Notes: generated from the sequence alone by a model not told the origin. A stretch of DNA of 35,884 bases from a candidate division TM6 bacterium GW2011_GWF2_38_10 (GCA_000992305.1 LBTY01000009.1:1-35884); one strand, 5' to 3'; shown: positions 7,155 through 16,333, numbered from the stretch's first letter. Made by a program: numbers and translations.

Positions 7155-7187
7155 CAAAAAAGGGCTCCTTGCAGGAACCCTTTTTTG
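7155..7187. terminator. Bidirectional intrinsic terminator
   Basis: AAAAAAGGGcTCC pairs with GGAaCCCTTTTTT around a TTGCA loop, with one internal mismatch. A-run and T-run flank both sides, so it can stop the plus-strand orphan unit and the minus-strand gene ending at 7264. Confidence 0.8.
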
Positions 7188-7263
7188 ACTACTTCTTAGG
7201 CATGCGCAATTTAATTTAAAATTATCGATTCTTTGAGCGGCACACCTACTCCTTCGCTATTTT

Positions 7264-7725
7264 TTAGACTTGCTTTACTCCTTGCATTCTCCCTCTTCCG
7301 CTTTGTTTTTTTGTTGCTGTAGATGTATTATTTGTTCGTTTTTTGGGTGTTGTTTTTTTATGTTGTAAAGATGCTGTTTTTGGTGTTGCAAACTGGGCAA
7401 GGCTTTTTTTTAGTGCATAGACCTCATGCGCAAGATCTGCAACGGTTTCTTCAAGCTCTATAATTTTTTTACCTTGGAGAATACTCTCTTGTTCGTATTG
7501 TGCAATTAAACTATTTACTTGATTTTGTTTAGATGCAGAAGGGGCTAATTTTTTTTGAATGGCCGCTGTAGATTTCTTGGTATTCGAAGATGATTTTGAT
7601 GTTTTTATAGGAGATGGATTTTTTTTGGATGGGGTGGCTTGTGATGTGCCTGATGAACCAAGCATTGTAAGAACGATGAGTAGGTTACGAGAAAATAGTC
7701 GTGTATACCACGCCATTTTTTGCAT
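7264..7725 (-). CDS. Small secreted lysine-rich coiled-coil protein
   Basis: 153 residues. A signal peptide is likely (Arg/Lys-containing start, hydrophobic NLLIVLTMLGSSG, then SQA near residue 30). The mature part has a Ser/Lys/Thr-rich linker, a central heptad-like coiled coil of about 45 residues (NSLIAQYEQESI to ALKKSLAQF) and a basic Lys/Arg/Thr tail ending GRGRMQGVKQV. The start has GGAG five bases upstream of the ATG. No family is recognised. The basic tail could bind nucleic acid or the anionic cell surface, but this is only suggested by composition. It is divergent from yidC across 214 bp and ends at a bidirectional terminator. Confidence 0.65.
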   Translation of the reverse strand: MQKMAWYTRLFSRNLLIVLTMLGSSGTSQATPSKKNPSPIKTSKSSSNTKKSTAAIQKKLAPSASKQNQVNSLIAQYEQESILQGKKIIELEETVADLAHEVYALKKSLAQFATPKTASLQHKKTTPKKRTNNTSTATKKQSGRGRMQGVKQV

Positions 7726-7939
7726 AAGAACTCCTTACAAAAAGAGATTCAGATCAATTTATTAAAACTTGTTTCCATTTTACTCGAAAAAAGAGAAAAA
7801 ATGCAACAAAAAGCTTTAAAATTTTAATTTTTTTTTAACTTTAGCCAAATGCCTAGCGAGTTTGTTATTTCTTTGCTAGAATGCATTCTCTTTTAGTGCT
7901 TTATAAAATGTAAAATATATACGTTACGTAAGGATTTTT

Positions 7940-9577
7940 ATGATGGATAAGAGATTTTGGCTTACGATTAGTTTATCAATTGCGACTGTTTGGGGAATTC
8001 AGTGGTATTTTGGTAAAAATATTCCTCAGGGCGACGGCTCAAGTGCTGGCCCAATTCAAGTTGGTGGAGCACTTTCGATGCCTCAAAAGCCAAGTAAGGT
8101 TATGAATGCTCAGGATTTTTATCGTCCACTTAACACAACGGTTGTGTTTGATCAGGAGCAACAAGCGGTTGATGTGCACCAGGTTGAAACGCCCTTAGCG
8201 CAGATTGTGTTTACCAACCAGGGAGGGGCGATTGCTCGTTTTGCCTTTAAAAAACATAAGGGTAAAAATGGGGAGTTTCTTTCTTCAGTTAACGATTATG
8301 GTTTTTTGTCACAAGAAGCAAAGATGAAAACCTGCTTTTTGCTTGCATTAGATGAAGCAACACCGTTTGTGTATACTTTTGAACAAGAGGTTCGCGATGC
8401 AAACAAGGGAACGGTTGCGGTTGTTTATAAGGCTGAGACCTCTGATTGGATTTTGAAAAAAACATATACGTTGTATGATGCAAGTTATCAGGTGGATTTG
8501 GGAATTGCGTTAGAACCTAAAAAGGATGATGCAAAGCCAGTACGTGTTCGCTTATTTGTTCAATCACCATGGATACAAGAGGTTACAGAAAATGTTCATG
8601 GCCTTTTTGCGCTTGATGCGGCTAAAAATAAACTAGAAAAAACAGACCTTGATAAAGCTGCTGGAATTGCATGGCCATGGAATGTGGAGAGGCCTTTGTT
8701 CGGACTTGAAGATAAATATTTTGCTCACGCACTAGTGGGGGACAAAGATTTATTTGTTCAACGTTCATTTATTAGAGATCTTAAGGTTGTTCCGCAAAAG
8801 GTTGGCGATGTAGGGTCTCGTGAGGTTTTTAGTATTTTTGAAAGTGGGTTGCATGATGCTGCTGGGGCTTGGACGCTATCTTTTTACATGGGACCTAAAA
8901 CAGTACAAGATCTTGTAGCAGTTGATGATCGTCTTGATGATCTTATGTCTTTTGGATGGTTGTCATGGTTGTGTAAATTATTGTTGACGCTGCTTGAATG
9001 GTTATATGCATATTTTGGTAACTATGGCCTAGCAATTGTTGTATTAGCGTTAGCTTTGCGTCTTCCGTTGAGTCCACTTTCGATTCAAAGTCGTCGCAAG
9101 ATGGAGTTATATCAAAAATTTAGCCCAACCATTCAAAAAATTCGCAATAAATATAAGCATGACCTCAAGCAACAACAAGAAGAGCTTATGCGATTTCATA
9201 GAGATCATAACTTGTCTCCATCCACACCTATTTTTGGATGTTTGCCAATGTTAATCCAGCTTCCTATTTTGTTTGCGTTGTTTAGAGTTCTTGGGAATCA
9301 TGTGAATTTATATAATGCACCATTTTATGGTTGGGTTATTGATCTTTCAAGCAAGGATCCTTATTACATATTGCCAGTTTTGATGGGTGGTAGCATGATT
9401 TGGCAACAATTAATGACTCCTTCAACTGACGACAAACAACGAGTTTTAATGGTATTTATGTCGGTTGTCTTTATGGTATTTTTTGCTAAAGCAGCAGCAG
9501 GACTTGTTATTTATTGGTTGATCAATAACGTTGTAACGCTTGGAGAAGATTATTTGCGTCGAGCATTATATCGCTAA
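7940..9577 (+). CDS. yidC: Membrane protein insertase YidC
   Basis: 545 residues, the Gram-negative form of YidC, which inserts and folds inner-membrane proteins with or without SecYEG. TM1 is at about 7-23, followed by a large periplasmic domain (about 55-330) and a C-terminal 60KD_IMP core. The core has TM segments near 337-370, 430-450, 474-490 and 503-535, with the charged cytoplasmic hairpin (SRRKMELYQKFSPTIQKIRN) between. The long periplasmic domain fits an outer-membrane organism. The start ATG (followed by a second ATG) is preceded by TAAGGA. The common neighbours rnpA and rpmH are absent here; recR starts 11 bp after the stop, so the two are probably cotranscribed. Confidence 0.97.
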   Translation: MMDKRFWLTISLSIATVWGIQWYFGKNIPQGDGSSAGPIQVGGALSMPQKPSKVMNAQDFYRPLNTTVVFDQEQQAVDVHQVETPLAQIVFTNQGGAIARFAFKKHKGKNGEFLSSVNDYGFLSQEAKMKTCFLLALDEATPFVYTFEQEVRDANKGTVAVVYKAETSDWILKKTYTLYDASYQVDLGIALEPKKDDAKPVRVRLFVQSPWIQEVTENVHGLFALDAAKNKLEKTDLDKAAGIAWPWNVERPLFGLEDKYFAHALVGDKDLFVQRSFIRDLKVVPQKVGDVGSREVFSIFESGLHDAAGAWTLSFYMGPKTVQDLVAVDDRLDDLMSFGWLSWLCKLLLTLLEWLYAYFGNYGLAIVVLALALRLPLSPLSIQSRRKMELYQKFSPTIQKIRNKYKHDLKQQQEELMRFHRDHNLSPSTPIFGCLPMLIQLPILFALFRVLGNHVNLYNAPFYGWVIDLSSKDPYYILPVLMGGSMIWQQLMTPSTDDKQRVLMVFMSVVFMVFFAKAAAGLVIYWLINNVVTLGEDYLRRALYR

Positions 9578-9588
9578 GGGAGTGCTTG

Positions 9589-10191
9589 ATGCTTTCTCAA
9601 TTACCAACATTGCAAAAGCTTATTCGTCAGTTGCAGCGAGTGCCCTATCTTGCATCAAAGAATGTATATCGCGTTGCGGCGCATTTTTTGCATGCCGATC
9701 AACGACAGATTGAGGCTTTGTGTCAGGCTATTATGGATGCGAAAGAGCACATTCATCATTGCAAACGATGTTTTAATTGGACGGAGCAGGGGGAATTATG
9801 TTCCCTTTGTTCTTCGGTAAAACGGGATTCGTCAGTTGTTTGTGTTGTTGAAACGTGGCACGATGTGTGGGCGCTTGAGAATGTTGGTGATTATCAGGGA
9901 TTGTATCATGTTTTGGGCGGGGCATTGTGTCCTTTAGAGGGCATTGGTCCTGATAAGCTTACGATAAAACCGTTATTAGAACGTATCGAATCAGAGTCCA
10001 TACAGGAAATTATTTTTGCGACCAATCCTACTCCAGAAGGTGAGGCAACCGCAAGTTATATTCATAGCAAAATGAAGCATTATCCTATCCATGTATCACG
10101 CCTTGCCAGTGGAGTCCCTACTGGTGCTAGCCTTGAATTCATGGATAGGGTAACGTTATCAAGAGCTTTACAGGGGCGTCGTCCATTTTAA
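9589..10191 (+). CDS. recR: Recombination mediator RecR
   Basis: 200 residues, the usual length. RecR works with RecO (and RecF) to load RecA on gapped single-stranded DNA. It shows an N-terminal helix-hairpin-helix-like part and a four-Cys zinc finger (C58, C61, C71, C74). A Toprim domain follows (VVCVVETWHDVWALE, IIFATNPTPEGEATA), with a C-terminal Walker-B-like segment HVSRLASGVPTGASLEFMD. The ATG at 9589 is preferred over an adjacent TTG because AAGGGAG is well placed upstream. recR is normally found beside dnaX, so its position between yidC and lptD is less common. Confidence 0.97.
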   Translation: MLSQLPTLQKLIRQLQRVPYLASKNVYRVAAHFLHADQRQIEALCQAIMDAKEHIHHCKRCFNWTEQGELCSLCSSVKRDSSVVCVVETWHDVWALENVGDYQGLYHVLGGALCPLEGIGPDKLTIKPLLERIESESIQEIIFATNPTPEGEATASYIHSKMKHYPIHVSRLASGVPTGASLEFMDRVTLSRALQGRRPF

Positions 10192-10210
10192 TGTATTTAC
10201 TTGAGAAAAT

Positions 10211-12613
10211 GTGCTGGTGATACAAAGAAAAATAAGTTTATTAGGGTTCATTTTTTTTATAGCAGGTTGGTGCGAATTTGTTGTGTGCGGGGCAATGAAT
10301 TATACATTGTCGACGATAAAAACCTTACACGTTGAAAGTTCTGTACAGCGAATAGTCCGACCAGATTTTTTTGTTTTTGAGGGTGCCGTTCATATTTTGG
10401 TTGATGATCGGTTAAGCCTTTCTGCTGATTATGTTGAGCTTGACAAGCTTAAAGGAACGCTTGTGGCTGAGAATAGGCGGGGAAGTCCTGTTTGCTTGGA
10501 AAATAAAGACTTTATTTTTTTATCTGAACGCTTGGTTTTGGATTTTGTTAATAAAACCGGTTACGCCGAGCATATGAGTATCAAGGCTGATGAAGGGTAT
10601 ATTTGCGCCGAGCGTGCGCAAAAGCTTGATGAAGAAGATTGGGCATTAGATCGTGTTATGTATTCACCGTGTGATGCGCATTGTCCGCATTGGCATTTTC
10701 AAGCAAGACGAGCAGTTTTACGTCGCGGTGGTTTTATTAGAGCATCCAATATTGTTTTTAGAATAGGACAGCTTCCTATTTTTATGATGCCTGGCATTGT
10801 TCTGCCCATCCAGGGTGCATCAAAATCTGGGTTTTTAATTCCTAAATTTTCGTATGATTGTGCCTTTGGATTTGGGCTTAAGCAAGATTATTATTGGCAT
10901 ATCAATAGGCATTGCGATACAACAATAGGGATTGATTGGCGTGAACGTCGAGGTATTGTATTTTCTGATGAGTTTCGATGGGCTCGAGATCCCGACAGTT
11001 TTACGAAGGCTAACTGGTGGTATGCGGTCGCTCGTAATTCTTTTGTTCCGCGTCGTGGGCACGTTTTGCAAGCGACGGATCATCGATATTGGTTTACGGG
11101 GAGTGATTTTCGAAATGTTGATAATGTTTGGGGTGCCGAGAAAATTGCAACGCTTTCTCGTATTGATTTTGGTACCGATAAGCGTATAGGATATTCTTTT
11201 TTTAATAGCCTTGATGATGTTGATGATACATTTAATAATTCGTTTATTGTTCGGAGTTTTTATCCACATGATATTGTTGAAGCTAAAGTGGATGCTTCAA
11301 AAACGGGGGTAAAACTCTTTATGGATTTAACAGCTGAGGAACGGCTTAATGTTGCTTCGTTGTTGCCGTTAGACCAGCACGATGCATTGTTGTCGGGGGC
11401 TGCTCAGGCTAAAAAAGAACGAGAAGATCAAGTTTCTATTGCGTATATTCCTCATTTTGAGTGGAATAGCTTGTACAAAAAAATTGATTACTTGGGTATT
11501 CGTTATCGGCATGATCTTTTTTTTGATCACATTTTATATAAGCAAGAAGAATTAGAAAAATTTTATGTGCAAGCACAGCATATTTATGCTGCTGATCAAA
11601 CACTCTTATCCTTTGATAAAATTAATTTATTGCGAGCATGTTATAAAGGTTCTATGTATAGGCCTTTTTTTTGGGGGAATCATGTTATAACATGTGCAGT
11701 GCATCCACATATGCAATTTCGTAGCCAGGTTGCGCAGGATGATTATTTTCATAAAAATGTTATTGAGCAACGTTTATTTGCCAAAGGAGCGTATCGTTTT
11801 TTTTGTGACTATGCTACTGAGATTGCCTTTCCTGAAGTTTCAGGAGAAAATGAAACGTTTGATGTGCATTATTCATTGCAGCCACTTATAACATGGTCAT
11901 ATATTCCTAAATTTTACCAAAAACATTGGTTTTGTATTGATCGTCGAGATAGGGTTTTTCCAAAAAATGAAGTGGCGTTGAGTGTTCGTAACAATTTTAG
12001 TCATCATGACATGGACGGGGATATTTCGCTGACGCAGGGTGTTGAATTCTATAAACAAGATGATATTTTTTATGGGCGGCGTGGGGCAGAGGATTCAATT
12101 GTGTTGCCGTTGCAAGTGCATTGTGCAGTGCAAGGGGAGCAAGGGCATGTATCGTGTGCTCAAGAATATGATTGGAAAACGAAATCGATCCTGCAATCTG
12201 AGATTGCAGCTTCGATTATGATTAAGCCCTTTCGATTTGGTATGGAGTATGTTTTTCAAAATACGTCTGCACAAAAACAACGTGATTTATTGTCGAATAT
12301 TCCTCATTTTTTAACGTTAAATTTTATGCTTCCGTGCTCGCGGCACACAACATTGTATTATGATAGCCAATTTTATTCTGAGCATAAGCAGCATTTTGGT
12401 GATTTGAGTAGCATTCGTCCCTTATTGCAACGTGTTCGATTGGATTATAGTGGACATTGCTGGGGTGCCTATATTGGATTTGAGCACAAAAAATATAGAG
12501 AATATGGGGTAGATCGTTCAGAGAAAGTATTTGTTTTTTCGTTGCGCCTTGATTCATTAGGTTCTTTTGCCAAAAAATTTAAAGGCTTGCCTCTTTTAAA
12601 ACAGAGCGAGTAA
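10211..12613 (+). CDS. lptD: LPS-assembly outer membrane protein LptD
   Basis: 800 residues. LptD with the lipoprotein LptE inserts lipopolysaccharide into the outer leaflet. The N terminus is a signal peptide (LLGFIFFIAGWCEFVVCG, about 10-27). An OstA/LptA-like domain follows (about 35-150, FVFEGAVHILVDDRLSLSAD), then the family motif region VMYSPCDAHCPHW, VFRIGQLPIFMMPGIVLP and GASKSGFLIPKFSYD. A long beta-barrel region rich in aromatic alternating strands runs to the C terminus. The start is GTG with a weak TGAG site; a second GTG two codons later is possible. It lies 19 bp after recR, and a stem-loop with a T run begins inside its last codons. Confidence 0.93.
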   Translation: MLVIQRKISLLGFIFFIAGWCEFVVCGAMNYTLSTIKTLHVESSVQRIVRPDFFVFEGAVHILVDDRLSLSADYVELDKLKGTLVAENRRGSPVCLENKDFIFLSERLVLDFVNKTGYAEHMSIKADEGYICAERAQKLDEEDWALDRVMYSPCDAHCPHWHFQARRAVLRRGGFIRASNIVFRIGQLPIFMMPGIVLPIQGASKSGFLIPKFSYDCAFGFGLKQDYYWHINRHCDTTIGIDWRERRGIVFSDEFRWARDPDSFTKANWWYAVARNSFVPRRGHVLQATDHRYWFTGSDFRNVDNVWGAEKIATLSRIDFGTDKRIGYSFFNSLDDVDDTFNNSFIVRSFYPHDIVEAKVDASKTGVKLFMDLTAEERLNVASLLPLDQHDALLSGAAQAKKEREDQVSIAYIPHFEWNSLYKKIDYLGIRYRHDLFFDHILYKQEELEKFYVQAQHIYAADQTLLSFDKINLLRACYKGSMYRPFFWGNHVITCAVHPHMQFRSQVAQDDYFHKNVIEQRLFAKGAYRFFCDYATEIAFPEVSGENETFDVHYSLQPLITWSYIPKFYQKHWFCIDRRDRVFPKNEVALSVRNNFSHHDMDGDISLTQGVEFYKQDDIFYGRRGAEDSIVLPLQVHCAVQGEQGHVSCAQEYDWKTKSILQSEIAASIMIKPFRFGMEYVFQNTSAQKQRDLLSNIPHFLTLNFMLPCSRHTTLYYDSQFYSEHKQHFGDLSSIRPLLQRVRLDYSGHCWGAYIGFEHKKYREYGVDRSEKVFVFSLRLDSLGSFAKKFKGLPLLKQSE

Positions 12614-12654
12614 GGTTTAGAAGGTATCTTATTGTTTGATTACTCGCTTTTTTT
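12605..12654 (+). terminator. Intrinsic terminator overlapping the lptD stop codon
   Basis: AGCGAGTAA (which contains the stop codon) pairs with TTACTCGCT across a 26-base loop, followed by seven T. It is only about 22 bp from the start of the next gene. Confidence 0.7.
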
Positions 12655-12676
12655 CGGGTTATTAGAAAGGAAGATT

Positions 12677-13960
12677 ATGATGTTTAAACCACTTTCAGAT
12701 TTTACGTTGTTTGCTGATCGGCGTGATCGATTACTTTCTGTTTTGGATGATGTTTATGGATTTGAGGGGCCTGCGCTTTTTTTAACGCTTGCTGATTTTG
12801 AAGGGTTGAGAACATCGTTTCGGCAGGATAGTACGTTTTATTATTTTACTGGTATAACAGAGCCTGCTGCAATTGGGTGTTTTTACTTGCAAGGTCATTC
12901 AACCTTGTATATTCCCAAATTTTGGGAGCAGCGGGCAATGTGGGTAACGTCCACTATAGGGATGTCAAGCGATCCTGGGCATTATGGGTTTAATGAAATT
13001 CGTGCGCTTGGCAATGCTGAAAAATCATATTGTTTTAAACCACTTTTGCTTGAGGCTCAATATTATTCTTTTATTGCTGATATAACATCGTTTATAAAAG
13101 CTGGCGGTCGTATTTTTGCTTGTGTGCCAACACACGGTTTTGGGGCATTGTTATTTGAACGTTTGGCAACATGGATTAGTGGATTTAGTAATGCATTAGT
13201 TGATGTTTCACGTGATGTTGCACGGTTGCGGCGCGAAAAGGATGCGTATGAATTACAGTTAATTCATGCGGCAGCACAGATTACTGCATTAGCTCATGAG
13301 CAGGTGGCTGGGTTTATTAAACCTGGTGTTTTTGAATATCAGGTTAGAGGGTTGGTTGATTATGTATTTGCATCAACAGCTGCAGCGGTTCCTGCCTTTC
13401 CAAGTATTGTTGCTTCAGGATATAATGCAACGATTTTGCATTATACTGATTGCTCACAGCAATTACAAAGTGGTGATTTGGTTGTGATTGATTGTGGGGC
13501 TGAATATGGAAATTATGCAGCCGATGTTAGTCGTACCTATCCTGCTAATGGATCTTTTACGCCGCGCCAGCGATCTTTATACGAAATTGTTTTAGAAGTT
13601 CAGGAATACATAGCATCTATTGCTCGTCCAGGCATGTTTTTATGCAATAAGGAGTACCCTGATATTTCTTTGCACCACCAGGCGCTTGCTTGTTTTAAAC
13701 AGTACGATCTTGATCGTTATTTTTGTCATGGGTTGGGGCATTTTTTGGGTCTTGATGTGCATGATGTGGGTGATGTGCAAGAACCATTGTCACCGGGAGA
13801 TGTGTTTACGCTTGAGCCAGGAGTGTATTTACCACACGAGAGTTGTGGGATTCGTATTGAAGATGATTATGTGATGGCTGACGATGGCGCGGTTTGTTTG
13901 AGCGATGCGCTTGTAAAAAAACCTGATGACATCGAAGCATTAATGACTCGTTCTTTGTAA
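12677..13960 (+). CDS. pepP: Xaa-Pro aminopeptidase, M24B family
   Basis: 427 residues. Removes N-terminal residues that precede proline, using a two-metal centre. It has an N-terminal AMP_N domain (about 1-175) and a C-terminal pita-bread domain with all five ligands: D272, D283 (DVSRTYP), H355 (GLGHFLGLDVHD), E380 (TLEPGVYL) and E395 (GIRIEDDY). The ATG at 12677 is chosen because AAGGAAG lies about 4-8 bases upstream. An in-frame TTG at 12632 falls within the loop of the preceding terminator. The symbol pepP follows the domain layout; substrate preference cannot be read from sequence. Confidence 0.93.
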   Translation: MMFKPLSDFTLFADRRDRLLSVLDDVYGFEGPALFLTLADFEGLRTSFRQDSTFYYFTGITEPAAIGCFYLQGHSTLYIPKFWEQRAMWVTSTIGMSSDPGHYGFNEIRALGNAEKSYCFKPLLLEAQYYSFIADITSFIKAGGRIFACVPTHGFGALLFERLATWISGFSNALVDVSRDVARLRREKDAYELQLIHAAAQITALAHEQVAGFIKPGVFEYQVRGLVDYVFASTAAAVPAFPSIVASGYNATILHYTDCSQQLQSGDLVVIDCGAEYGNYAADVSRTYPANGSFTPRQRSLYEIVLEVQEYIASIARPGMFLCNKEYPDISLHHQALACFKQYDLDRYFCHGLGHFLGLDVHDVGDVQEPLSPGDVFTLEPGVYLPHESCGIRIEDDYVMADDGAVCLSDALVKKPDDIEALMTRSL

Positions 13961-13978
13961 CGATATTATTAACGGTAC

Positions 13979-14007
13979 TTGTTTTTGTGAGGGCTTTTTA
14001 TTAGAAT
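13979..14007 (+). promoter_or_regulatory. Promoter of pyrG
   Basis: TTGTTT (13979-13984) and TAGAAT (14002-14007) are spaced 17 bp, 30 bp before the pyrG ATG. The sequence from the -10 onward (TTAGAATaAGCGgATATTA) is nearly repeated at the rplM promoter. Confidence 0.65.
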
Positions 14008-14036
14008 AAGCGGATATTAAATAATGGAATTTTTGA

Positions 14037-15749
14037 ATGAAGGGTATAGTTGTGACGAATCCAAAAATTATGTTACAAGAACTCGTACAAAAAGTGCGTG
14101 CTAAAAAAACAAAGTTTATTACGATTACTGGTGGGGTTTGTTCTTCAATTGGTAAGGGCGTTTTAATTTCTTCTCTGGGGGTTTTGCTTAAAAAAGCGGG
14201 CTATTCTCTTTCAATTATTAAGTGGGATCCTTATTTAAATGTTGATCCGGGAACAATGTCGCCGCTTGAGCATGGGGAAGTTTTTATTACCCATGATGGG
14301 GCTGAAACTGATTTGGATTTGGGGCATTATGAACGGATTGTTGGTGTTCATCTTAATCGGTTATCATCAGTTTCTTCGGGCCAAATTTTTGAGGAAATTA
14401 TAACGGCTGAGCGCACCGGAAAGTTTTTAGGCAAATGCATTCAAATGGTTCCTCACGTGGTTGATGCAATTAAACAGCGCTTGCTTACTTTTGCGCTTGA
14501 TAATGATTTTGACTTTGTTTTGCTTGAAATTGGGGGAACGGTTGGCGATATAGAAGGTGAGGTTTTTTTAGAAGCTGTTCGTCAGTTGCGTGTTGATTTG
14601 GGTGCTGGGCGCTTAATGCATGGGCATTTGAGTTATATACCATTTTTAGAATGGACTGGTGAAGTTAAGACAAAACCAACTCAGCACAGTGTTAATGAAC
14701 TTATGCATGCGGGATTGACTCCGGATTGTTTATTTTTACGCGCTAATAAGGATGTTGGTTCTTCGGCTCTTAAAAAACTGGCGGTTATGTGTGGCTTGCG
14801 GCAAGAGTTTATTTTTCAAGTACTTACGCGCAATCCTGTGTATAATCTTTTTATAGATTTGCAGCAACAAGGGGTAGGTGATCGTATTCAAGAATTTTTT
14901 GGCCTAACGCCAATTCGGCCTTCAGATTTATCGGAGTGGCAAAAGCTTATTGCTGTTATTAACAGTAGTTGCGAGGTGGTACGTATTGGACTTTTGGCAA
15001 AATATGTTGGTAGCAATGATCCATACATTAGTGTTGTTGAGGCAATTAAAGCTGCTGGCTATGCTGTTCACAAAAAAGTTGATATTGTTGTTATTGAGGC
15101 TGAGCTTTTGGAAAAAGATACGTACAACGGGGATAATGAAGCATGGAAACAGTTGCGAGAGCTTGATGGCATTATTGTTCCAGGGGGATTTGATATTCGA
15201 GGAGTTGAAGGCAAAATCTTTGCGGCTCGTTGGGCTCGCCAGCAGGGCATTCCTTATTTAGGATTGTGCCTTGGCATGCAGATTATGCTTATTGAAATTG
15301 CACGTTCACTTTGTGGTTTTGAAGATGCTCATAGTACAGAGTTTAATCCTCAGTCCAAAGCGCCTGTAATAACATTGATAGATGAACAACGATTTGTTGA
15401 GCGTAAGGGTGCTTCAATGCGGTTGGGTTCATATCCTTGTACGCTTAAACAGGGCACGGTTGCTCATGCCGCATATGCACAGGATGTTGTCCAGGAGCGG
15501 CATCGCCATCGCTACGAGGTGAATAATGCCTACCGAAAAGATTTTGAGCGGGTAGGGGTTGTGTTTTCGGGAGAATATAGAGAAAAAAATCTAGTTGAAA
15601 TTTCTGAGGTCCAGGGGCACCCATTTATGATTGGTGTACAATTTCATCCTGAATTTTTATCATCTCCGTTGCAGCCGCATCCGTTATTTAGAAGCTTTAT
15701 GGAAGCTGTTGTTGATAAAAAGAAAAAAACATCTTCATTTTCTGTTTGA
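14037..15749 (+). CDS. pyrG: CTP synthase
   Basis: 570 residues, slightly longer than the usual 530-550. Makes CTP from UTP, ATP and glutamine. The synthetase domain (about 20-290) has the P-loop ITGGVCSSIGKG, then DPYLNVDPGTMSP, HGAETDLDLGHYER-like nucleotide and Mg sites, EIGGTVGDIE and KPTQHSV. The glutaminase domain has the nucleophile Cys411 (GLCLGMQ) and the His537/Glu539 pair (QFHPEF). The P-loop GGVCSS instead of the common GGVVSS, and KWDPYLN instead of KLDPYIN, are mild divergences. It has its own promoter. With the linked ndk it suggests that pyrimidine triphosphate interconversion is retained even if nucleotides are imported. Confidence 0.97.
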   Translation: MKGIVVTNPKIMLQELVQKVRAKKTKFITITGGVCSSIGKGVLISSLGVLLKKAGYSLSIIKWDPYLNVDPGTMSPLEHGEVFITHDGAETDLDLGHYERIVGVHLNRLSSVSSGQIFEEIITAERTGKFLGKCIQMVPHVVDAIKQRLLTFALDNDFDFVLLEIGGTVGDIEGEVFLEAVRQLRVDLGAGRLMHGHLSYIPFLEWTGEVKTKPTQHSVNELMHAGLTPDCLFLRANKDVGSSALKKLAVMCGLRQEFIFQVLTRNPVYNLFIDLQQQGVGDRIQEFFGLTPIRPSDLSEWQKLIAVINSSCEVVRIGLLAKYVGSNDPYISVVEAIKAAGYAVHKKVDIVVIEAELLEKDTYNGDNEAWKQLRELDGIIVPGGFDIRGVEGKIFAARWARQQGIPYLGLCLGMQIMLIEIARSLCGFEDAHSTEFNPQSKAPVITLIDEQRFVERKGASMRLGSYPCTLKQGTVAHAAYAQDVVQERHRHRYEVNNAYRKDFERVGVVFSGEYREKNLVEISEVQGHPFMIGVQFHPEFLSSPLQPHPLFRSFMEAVVDKKKKTSSFSV

Positions 15750-15774
15750 CCGGAACGTGTTTTTGTTTTAGAAT
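15746..15774 (+). promoter_or_regulatory. Promoter of rplM
   Basis: TTGACC (15746-15751) overlaps the pyrG stop codon and is followed after 17 bp by TAGAAT (15769-15774), a near-consensus sigma-70 promoter about 70 bp before the rplM start. Confidence 0.8.
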
Positions 15775-15844
15775 GAAGCGAATATTATTCTTAATGAATT
15801 TATATCTTTTAAAAGTTTTTAGCATATCAAAAGGTTGATGCACT

Positions 15845-16270
15845 ATGGACATGAATAAAAGTTTTGTGATGCGCAAGGAAGATAGAGCTCCTGAGTGGCA
15901 TGTTGTTGATGCTTCAGGAAAAGTTCTTGGTCGTCTTTGCACGGAAATTGCAACACGTTTGCGCGGTAAAGATAAGGCTGTATTTACTCCTCATACTGAT
16001 GGCGGCGATTATATTGTTGTAACGAATTGTGAAAAAATTGTTTTAACAGGCAACAAGTGGGAAGATAAGATTTATGATTTTTATTCCGGCTATCGTGGCG
16101 GGCTAAAACAAAAATCAGCAAAGGAAATGTTGCAGCGCGATCCTCGTCAAATCATTATTTTGGCGGTAAAACGTATGCTTCCTAAAAATAGATTAAGCCG
16201 CTCAATTTTAAAAAAATTAAAAGTCTATGTAGGAAATGAACATCCTCATAGAGCGCAGGTTGGTGCTTAA
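15845..16270 (+). CDS. rplM: 50S ribosomal protein L13
   Basis: 141 residues, the normal length. L13 is an early-assembly protein of the large subunit that binds 23S rRNA. Recognised from WHVVDASGKVLGRLCTEIA, LRGKDKAVFTPHTDGGDYI, the KIVLTGNKW turn, AVKRMLPKN and the C-terminal VYVGNEHPHRAQ. Transcribed from its own strong promoter and closed by a hairpin terminator. In most bacteria rpsI (S9) follows immediately; here lpxC follows instead, so rpsI must be elsewhere. Confidence 0.97.
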   Translation: MDMNKSFVMRKEDRAPEWHVVDASGKVLGRLCTEIATRLRGKDKAVFTPHTDGGDYIVVTNCEKIVLTGNKWEDKIYDFYSGYRGGLKQKSAKEMLQRDPRQIIILAVKRMLPKNRLSRSILKKLKVYVGNEHPHRAQVGA

Positions 16271-16302
16271 ACTATTTGCGATAATTAAGATATAAAAGCT
16301 TG

Positions 16303-16333
16303 ACCGCGAGATAATCGCGGTTTTGCTTTTTCT
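16303..16333 (+). terminator. Intrinsic terminator between rplM and lpxC
   Basis: ACCGCGA-GATAA-TCGCGGT is a perfect 7-bp stem, followed by a T-rich tail that runs directly into the lpxC ATG at 16334. No room is left for a downstream promoter. Confidence 0.85.

Larger units (their letters stand above)
6791..7263. other. Gene-poor 473-bp stretch with a transcription-unit-like core
   Basis: No standard gene. The left 120 bp are AT-rich and should contain the acetyltransferase promoter. On the plus strand a promoter-like pair (6917-6946) is followed by a 12-codon frame from an ATG at 7000 with AAGG/GGTGA upstream. A run of seven T marks the break to a second frame open at 7025-7132 (ends FIGE, stop TAA). 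A terminator lies at 7155-7187. This is either a decayed small gene or a small RNA; I recognise no protein family. Confidence 0.4.

Noticed and set aside
10835..11269. 144-codon minus-strand frame inside lptD
   Set aside because: It is antisense to the clearly conserved LptD coding frame, has no family features and lacks a ribosome site.
12632..12676. TTG start for the M24 aminopeptidase
   Set aside because: It falls in the terminator loop after lptD. The ATG at 12677 has AAGGAAG upstream and gives the expected N terminus.
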